Positions 13,974-17,844 of a stretch of DNA of 17,844 nt are shown piece after piece; position 1 is the stretch's first letter, and each line of letters begins with the position of its first letter. The DNA comes from Alphaproteobacteria bacterium (GTDB lineage: Bacteria > Pseudomonadota > Alphaproteobacteria > RF32 > CAG-239), in contig DPKR01000069.1 in the NCBI GenBank assembly GCA_003542415.1, positions 1-17,844 on the forward strand, in the 5' to 3' direction. The notes beneath the pieces are model-generated. The model had not been told where the DNA came from and did not search any database. It was given only the letters and a program-made list of their open reading frames with translations. The position numbers and the translations under genes were made by a program.

Positions 13974-16385
13974 CTAATATTCCCCGCCGAGCTGGAGACC
14001 TGTGTCATTTTCTGTATCTAATATAACCTCATTTCCGTCATAACCAATTGTACGTTGCTTTGAGCTGTCAAAACTATAATCAGGTTTTATGGCTTCTACA
14101 ATAACAGTTTCATCACCAAGTTGTGAGAGTTTGCCGGTTTTAGGATTGATACGCACCAACTTGATACCTTGAGGCATTCTGAAGTTTGAATCCGGCACAT
14201 CCTTTAAGGCATTTTGCATGAAATCATAAAAAATAGGCAATGCAGCAGAAGCGCCTGTTTCAATTTTGCCTAAGCTCACGGGTTCATCATACCCAACATA
14301 AACACCTGCGACTAAGTTTGGTGAAAAACCGATAAACCAAGCGTCTTTATTGTCATTTGTTGTTCCTGTTTTGCCGGCTAAATGTCTGTTTAAAGCGCGC
14401 AATCTGGCGCCGGTGCCTCGGATTGTTACACCTTCCAAAATAGAAATCATTTGATAAGCAGAAAGGGCATCCACAATTTGTTCGCGCGTGTCAGGGTGAG
14501 CCGGCGGATTTTGATTTTCAAAATGGGCGGCATTGCAATCGGCACAATCATAGGTGTCGTGTTTATAAATTGTTTTACCTGTTCTGTCTTGAATTCGCTC
14601 AATCAAATACGGACTGACTTTTTTGCCGCCGTCGGCGATAATGGCATAAGCAGCTGTCATATCCAAAACACGTGCGGCAGCGGCGCCTAATGATGAAGAT
14701 AAATATTGCGGCAAATGGTCATTAATACCGACACGCTTTGTCATATCGGCCACCTTGTCCATGCCGATATCTTGTGCCAAACGAACGGTCATCAGGTTTT
14801 TAGATTGTTCAATGCCTTGTCTCAAAGTCATCAAACCATAAAACTTTTTAGAATAGTTGACAGGTTTCCATTTAGGAAGTCCGGCTCCTTGGTCTAAAAC
14901 AAACGGGGCATCTAAAATCAGGTCGTTCGGGGAATAGCCCATTTCAAGTGCCGTGAGATAAACAAATGGTTTAAAAGATGAGCCTGTTTGGCGGTAAGCT
15001 TGTGTTGCACGGTTAAATTGTGATTTTTCAAACGAAAAACCGCCGACAAGCGCCAAAACTTTCCCCGTGTTTGGGTCAATGACGGCCATGCCGCCTTCAA
15101 CATCAGGAATTTGGCGCAAACCGTAACTATCGCCTTCTTCGCGCTTTTCAACATAAATTACATCGCCTTGATTTAAAACTTTGGAAACATCTTTCGGGGT
15201 TTCGCCGACATATTTGTTTTTAAGAGCCGGTTTTGCCCATGCAATATCTTTAAGATTGATTGTGCCTTTTGTGCCGTCTTCGAGCTCAATTTGCGCTTTA
15301 TCGGTGCTTGTTTTAACCACGACCGCTTTTTTCCACGAGGGTTCTGCCCCTTTGGTTAAACTTGTGTTTTTTAATGTTTCAAGGTAATCACCTTCAAGTG
15401 AAATATTTTTTTCGGCACCGCGCCATCCGTGTCTTAAATCATAATCAAGCAGACCTTTCCTGAAAGCAGCAGTGGCAATGGACTGAATTTTCGGGTCAAT
15501 TGTTGTTCGAACAATCAAACCGCCTTCATATAATGCATCATCGCCTAAGTTGTGCGAAATTGCACGCCGAACTTCTTCACTGTAATATTCCGCGTCTTTT
15601 AAGAATCCAGATTTATGTTCGACGACTTTCAAAGGTTTTTCTTGTGCCGCTTTGGCTTCTTCATCTGAAATATAGCCGTCTTCGTTCATGCGCGAAATAA
15701 CCCAATTGCGGCGAGCGACGGCTGCATCATGCTTTTTTGTGGGGTGGTAGTTGTTCGGGCCTTTTGGGAGCGCTGCCAAATAAGCAACCTCCTCAATTTC
15801 GAGCTCATCTAAAGCCTTATCAAAGTAGTTGAGCGCAGCAGCGGCCACGCCGTATGCGCGGTTTCCAAGATAAATTTCGTTTAAATAGAGCTCTAAAATG
15901 TGGTCTTTCGTAAAGGCTTTGTTCATGCGGTTTGCAAGCATTGCTTCTTTAATTTTGCGCACATAAGACACTTCAGATGAGAGTAAAAAGTTTTTAGCTA
16001 CCTGTTGTGTGATGGTTGATGCACCGGCTGGCCTTTTGCCTTTACCTAAGTTTTTGAGGTTGCTTAAAACAGCGCGAACAATGCCCAAATAGTCTATGCC
16101 GCCGTGTGTATAAAAGTGCTTATCTTCGGCGGCAATAAAAGCGTTTTTTACACGATCCGGAATTTTATCAATCGGCACGAAAATGCGCTTTTCAGCCGCA
16201 TATTCCATCAAAAGCTGTCCGTCGCCTGCAAAAAGACGCGTTGTGACAGGCGGTTCGTATTTCGCAAGCTGTTTATAATCGGGCAGGGTGGCATTCAGTT
16301 GCCCAAAGAAAATCGTGATACCGATAAGCGCTAAAACCAAAAAGAACAGTGAGGCGCTGATAATGGCAGAAAAAAACTTAAACAT
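13974..16385 (-). CDS. mrcA: Penicillin-binding protein 1A, bifunctional glycosyltransferase/transpeptidase
   Basis: 803 residues. It is a type II membrane protein with one N-terminal transmembrane helix (about 8-28). The GT51 glycosyltransferase domain holds catalytic Glu87 in AAEDKHFYTHGG and GASTITQQVAKNF at 121-133. A beta-rich insert of about 100 residues around 320-425 corresponds to the OB-like domain of PBP1A. The transpeptidase has SxxK at S469-K472 (GSSFKPF), SxN at 528-530 (QSKN), and KTGT at 672-675. It polymerises lipid II and crosslinks peptide stems in the periplasm. The gene is first in a unit with prfB, and a weak promoter lies upstream at 16416-16444. Length agrees with the family (about 800-850). 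Confidence 0.95.
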   Translation of the reverse strand: MFKFFSAIISASLFFLVLALIGITIFFGQLNATLPDYKQLAKYEPPVTTRLFAGDGQLLMEYAAEKRIFVPIDKIPDRVKNAFIAAEDKHFYTHGGIDYLGIVRAVLSNLKNLGKGKRPAGASTITQQVAKNFLLSSEVSYVRKIKEAMLANRMNKAFTKDHILELYLNEIYLGNRAYGVAAAALNYFDKALDELEIEEVAYLAALPKGPNNYHPTKKHDAAVARRNWVISRMNEDGYISDEEAKAAQEKPLKVVEHKSGFLKDAEYYSEEVRRAISHNLGDDALYEGGLIVRTTIDPKIQSIATAAFRKGLLDYDLRHGWRGAEKNISLEGDYLETLKNTSLTKGAEPSWKKAVVVKTSTDKAQIELEDGTKGTINLKDIAWAKPALKNKYVGETPKDVSKVLNQGDVIYVEKREEGDSYGLRQIPDVEGGMAVIDPNTGKVLALVGGFSFEKSQFNRATQAYRQTGSSFKPFVYLTALEMGYSPNDLILDAPFVLDQGAGLPKWKPVNYSKKFYGLMTLRQGIEQSKNLMTVRLAQDIGMDKVADMTKRVGINDHLPQYLSSSLGAAAARVLDMTAAYAIIADGGKKVSPYLIERIQDRTGKTIYKHDTYDCADCNAAHFENQNPPAHPDTREQIVDALSAYQMISILEGVTIRGTGARLRALNRHLAGKTGTTNDNKDAWFIGFSPNLVAGVYVGYDEPVSLGKIETGASAALPIFYDFMQNALKDVPDSNFRMPQGIKLVRINPKTGKLSQLGDETVIVEAIKPDYSFDSSKQRTIGYDGNEVILDTENDTGLQLGGEY

Positions 16386-16415
16386 ATCTTTATTGTATTC
16401 CTCAAAATTTGCCTT

Positions 16416-16444
16416 ACTTTACAAGAAGTCTTAAAAAAATGCAA
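16416..16444 (-). promoter_or_regulatory. Weak putative promoter for mrcA-prfB
   Basis: Minus strand TTGCAT (16439-16444), 17 bases, then TAAAGT (16416-16421). The matches are three of six and four of six, placed about 30 bases before the mrcA ATG in the 68-base gap after the aas-like gene. Cotranscription from that gene is an equal possibility, as no clear terminator separates them. Confidence 0.3.
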
Positions 16445-16453
16445 TGGATTTTT

Positions 16454-17844
16454 TTATCCTTCAACCTGCTCAATTGCCCATTTTTTTAAACTGACCTTGT
16501 CGGCTTTGCCGGTTGCAAAAACAGGGAAGTCTTCGCGAACCAAAAAAACGGATGGCGCGTAAAGCTCAGATATGCCGTTTTTAACGCAAAAGTCGATAAA
16601 ATCTTTACGCGATATTTGGGTGTTGTTTGAAACAAGAGCGATTTGTTCGCCTTTTTTGGCGTGCGGCACAGCAACGGCGACACACTTAAAATCTTCTGCT
16701 TTGCAGATTTCTTTGGCGTAATTTTCAACTGCTGTTAATGAAACCATTTCACCACCGATTTTGGCAAAACGCTTCACTCTGTCAACAATTTTGATAAAGC
16801 CTAAATCATCAACTTCAACCACATCGCCTGTATGATACCAACCGTCTTTTAACGGCTCAATAACTCCCGGATTTTTCTCATACATATAGCCAAGCATCAC
16901 ATTCGGGCCTTTGACAACAAGTTCTTTTCCGTTTTCAATGCCTTCAACATCATCTAAACGCATCTCAAGCCCTGGTACTAATTTGCCCAAAGTGCCATAT
17001 TTGTTAAACAGCAAGTTGTTGATGGTCAGAAGCGGCGAACATTCGGTTGTGCCATAACCCTCAAGGAGCATCACACCCAAGCGCTCTGCCATTAGGTTGC
17101 GTGTGTCCGGCTTAACACCTTCAGCCCCTGCAATGCAGAGCCTTATTTTTCTGAAATCATAAGGGTGAGAAAGGCGTGCGTAAACCTTATAAAATGTGTC
17201 GGTTGCAATCATCATCGTGGCTTTGAGCTCATACAAAAGCTCTGTGATGGTGCGGTATTGTAAAGGTGAGGGGAACAAAAAGACTTTTGCGCCCGTCAAA
17301 ATTGGGAACAACGTGCCGATGGTTAAACCAAAGCTGTGGAACATTGGCAAGCAGTTAAACAACAAATCTTGCAAATTCAGTTGGGCAACGCAGCTTGTTT
17401 GCACAATGTTTGAAAAAATGTTTGAGTGCGACAAAACAACGGCTTTCGGCGAGCCTTCTGACCCTGATGTAAACAAAATAACGGCTGGGTCAGATGGGTT
17501 TTGCGTAAACGGAGTTTGCTTTGTTTTATACAAAAACCATGCTCTGATTTTTTCAAAAATCGTGATAGATTGAGCAATATCTTCCAAATAATGAATTTTG
17601 ATGCCGTTTTCTTCGAGCTTTGCAATTGTTTCTTCAATTTTGGCTTTTGTAACAAAGGCGCGTGAGGTGATAATGTTTTTGACAACTGCCGTTTTGCACA
17701 TAGAGCTCACCATGCTTGCGCCCAATGAAAAATTAAGCATAACGGGCACACGGTTATAGCCTGACAAAGCAAAAAATGACACAACATTTTCAACCGAGTT
17801 CGGCAGCATTAAACCGATATTTTCTTTATCTGCTGTTAATGAAG
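16454..17844 (-). CDS. Aas-like acyl-ACP synthetase / lysophospholipid acyltransferase, C-terminal part (5' end beyond the window)
   Basis: The frame stays open to the right edge, adding 11 codons (SLTADKENIGL) before the first Met at 17807-17809, so the N-terminus is off the window. The visible part is an AMP-forming acyl-activating domain very like the C-terminal half of E. coli Aas: LMLPNSVENVVSFFALSG, the ATP loop ILFTSGSEGSPKAVVLSH, LPMFHSFGLTIGTLFPILTG, EGYGTTECSPLL, and WYHTGDVVEVDDLGF followed by RVKRFAKIGGEMVSL. The C-terminus GKADKVSLKKWA has the adenylation lysine region (GKxDxxxL). Aas reacylates 2-acyl-GPE using acyl-ACP at the inner membrane; alphaproteobacterial versions often also carry transporter and PlsC-like parts upstream. 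Those would lie to the right and cannot be checked. Stop TAA at 16454-16456. Confidence 0.88.
   Translation of the reverse strand, partial: SLTADKENIGLMLPNSVENVVSFFALSGYNRVPVMLNFSLGASMVSSMCKTAVVKNIITSRAFVTKAKIEETIAKLEENGIKIHYLEDIAQSITIFEKIRAWFLYKTKQTPFTQNPSDPAVILFTSGSEGSPKAVVLSHSNIFSNIVQTSCVAQLNLQDLLFNCLPMFHSFGLTIGTLFPILTGAKVFLFPSPLQYRTITELLYELKATMMIATDTFYKVYARLSHPYDFRKIRLCIAGAEGVKPDTRNLMAERLGVMLLEGYGTTECSPLLTINNLLFNKYGTLGKLVPGLEMRLDDVEGIENGKELVVKGPNVMLGYMYEKNPGVIEPLKDGWYHTGDVVEVDDLGFIKIVDRVKRFAKIGGEMVSLTAVENYAKEICKAEDFKCVAVAVPHAKKGEQIALVSNNTQISRKDFIDFCVKNGISELYAPSVFLVREDFPVFATGKADKVSLKKWAIEQVEG

Noticed and set aside
16430..16460. Possible terminator GGAT-AAAAAA-ATCC after the Aas-like gene
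   Set aside because: The stem has only four pairs and the T-run is offset by several bases; too weak to call.
1..17844. CRISPR arrays, insertion sequences, integrases or phage genes
   Set aside because: No regularly spaced repeats, transposase-like or integrase-like proteins were seen on either strand; only the single palindromic element hints at mobility.

Overview
The window comes from a low-GC alphaproteobacterium that uses the standard bacterial code. The evidence is the gene content and local order: rlmB facing away from tRNA-Tyr/tRNA-Gly/tuf, a DUF2155 gene behind an mlaD-type gene, the mrcA-prfB pair, a YhdP/AsmA-like giant protein, and AmgK/MurU-type cell-wall recycling enzymes. A host-associated or gut lineage is a guess based on base composition and gene style only. 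The prfB gene carries the classic autoregulatory +1 frameshift at an in-frame UGA, so UGA is a stop codon here.

Layout. 1-1205, minus strand: 5' 315 codons of tuf, preceded by tRNA-Gly(TCC) and tRNA-Tyr(GTA), with a TTGACA element upstream. 1354-5354: an amino-sugar recycling block of murQ (+), a fused AmgK-MurU kinase/uridylyltransferase (-, overlapping murQ tail to tail) and a HAD phosphatase (+) that is a MupP candidate; the HAD gene is followed after one base by rlmB (+). 5355-5688: a gene-poor stretch with a roughly 90-bp imperfect palindrome, a short decayed coding remnant and a minus-strand terminator. 5689-7886, minus strand: an envelope operon of LprI-like protein, two tandem MCE/MlaD paralogues and DUF2155 protein, driven by a near-consensus promoter buried in the 3' end of trmN6. 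7931-8677: trmN6 (-). 8833-9228: an ApaG-like protein (+). 9206-16385, minus strand: mrcA (PBP1A), prfB, a 1057-residue YhdP/AsmA-like protein and a small HAD-like protein, packed as one likely operon. 16454-17844: C-terminal acyl-ACP synthetase part of an Aas-like protein (-), cut by the window edge.

How the genes fit together. Most of the window serves translation (tuf, tRNAs, rlmB, trmN6, prfB) and the envelope: peptidoglycan synthesis (mrcA), peptidoglycan sugar salvage (murQ, amgK-murU, HAD), lipid transport (MCE pair, YhdP-like) and lipid repair (Aas-like). The most interesting unit is the recycling block. MurQ sends MurNAc-6P to GlcNAc-6P, whereas a MupP-like phosphatase plus AmgK-MurU would send the same MurNAc-6P directly to UDP-MurNAc. 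Enzymes for both fates appear side by side, with kinase and uridylyltransferase fused in one chain. Nothing here proves a wholly new system; the palindromic element, the fusion and the atypical HAD protein are the best leads.
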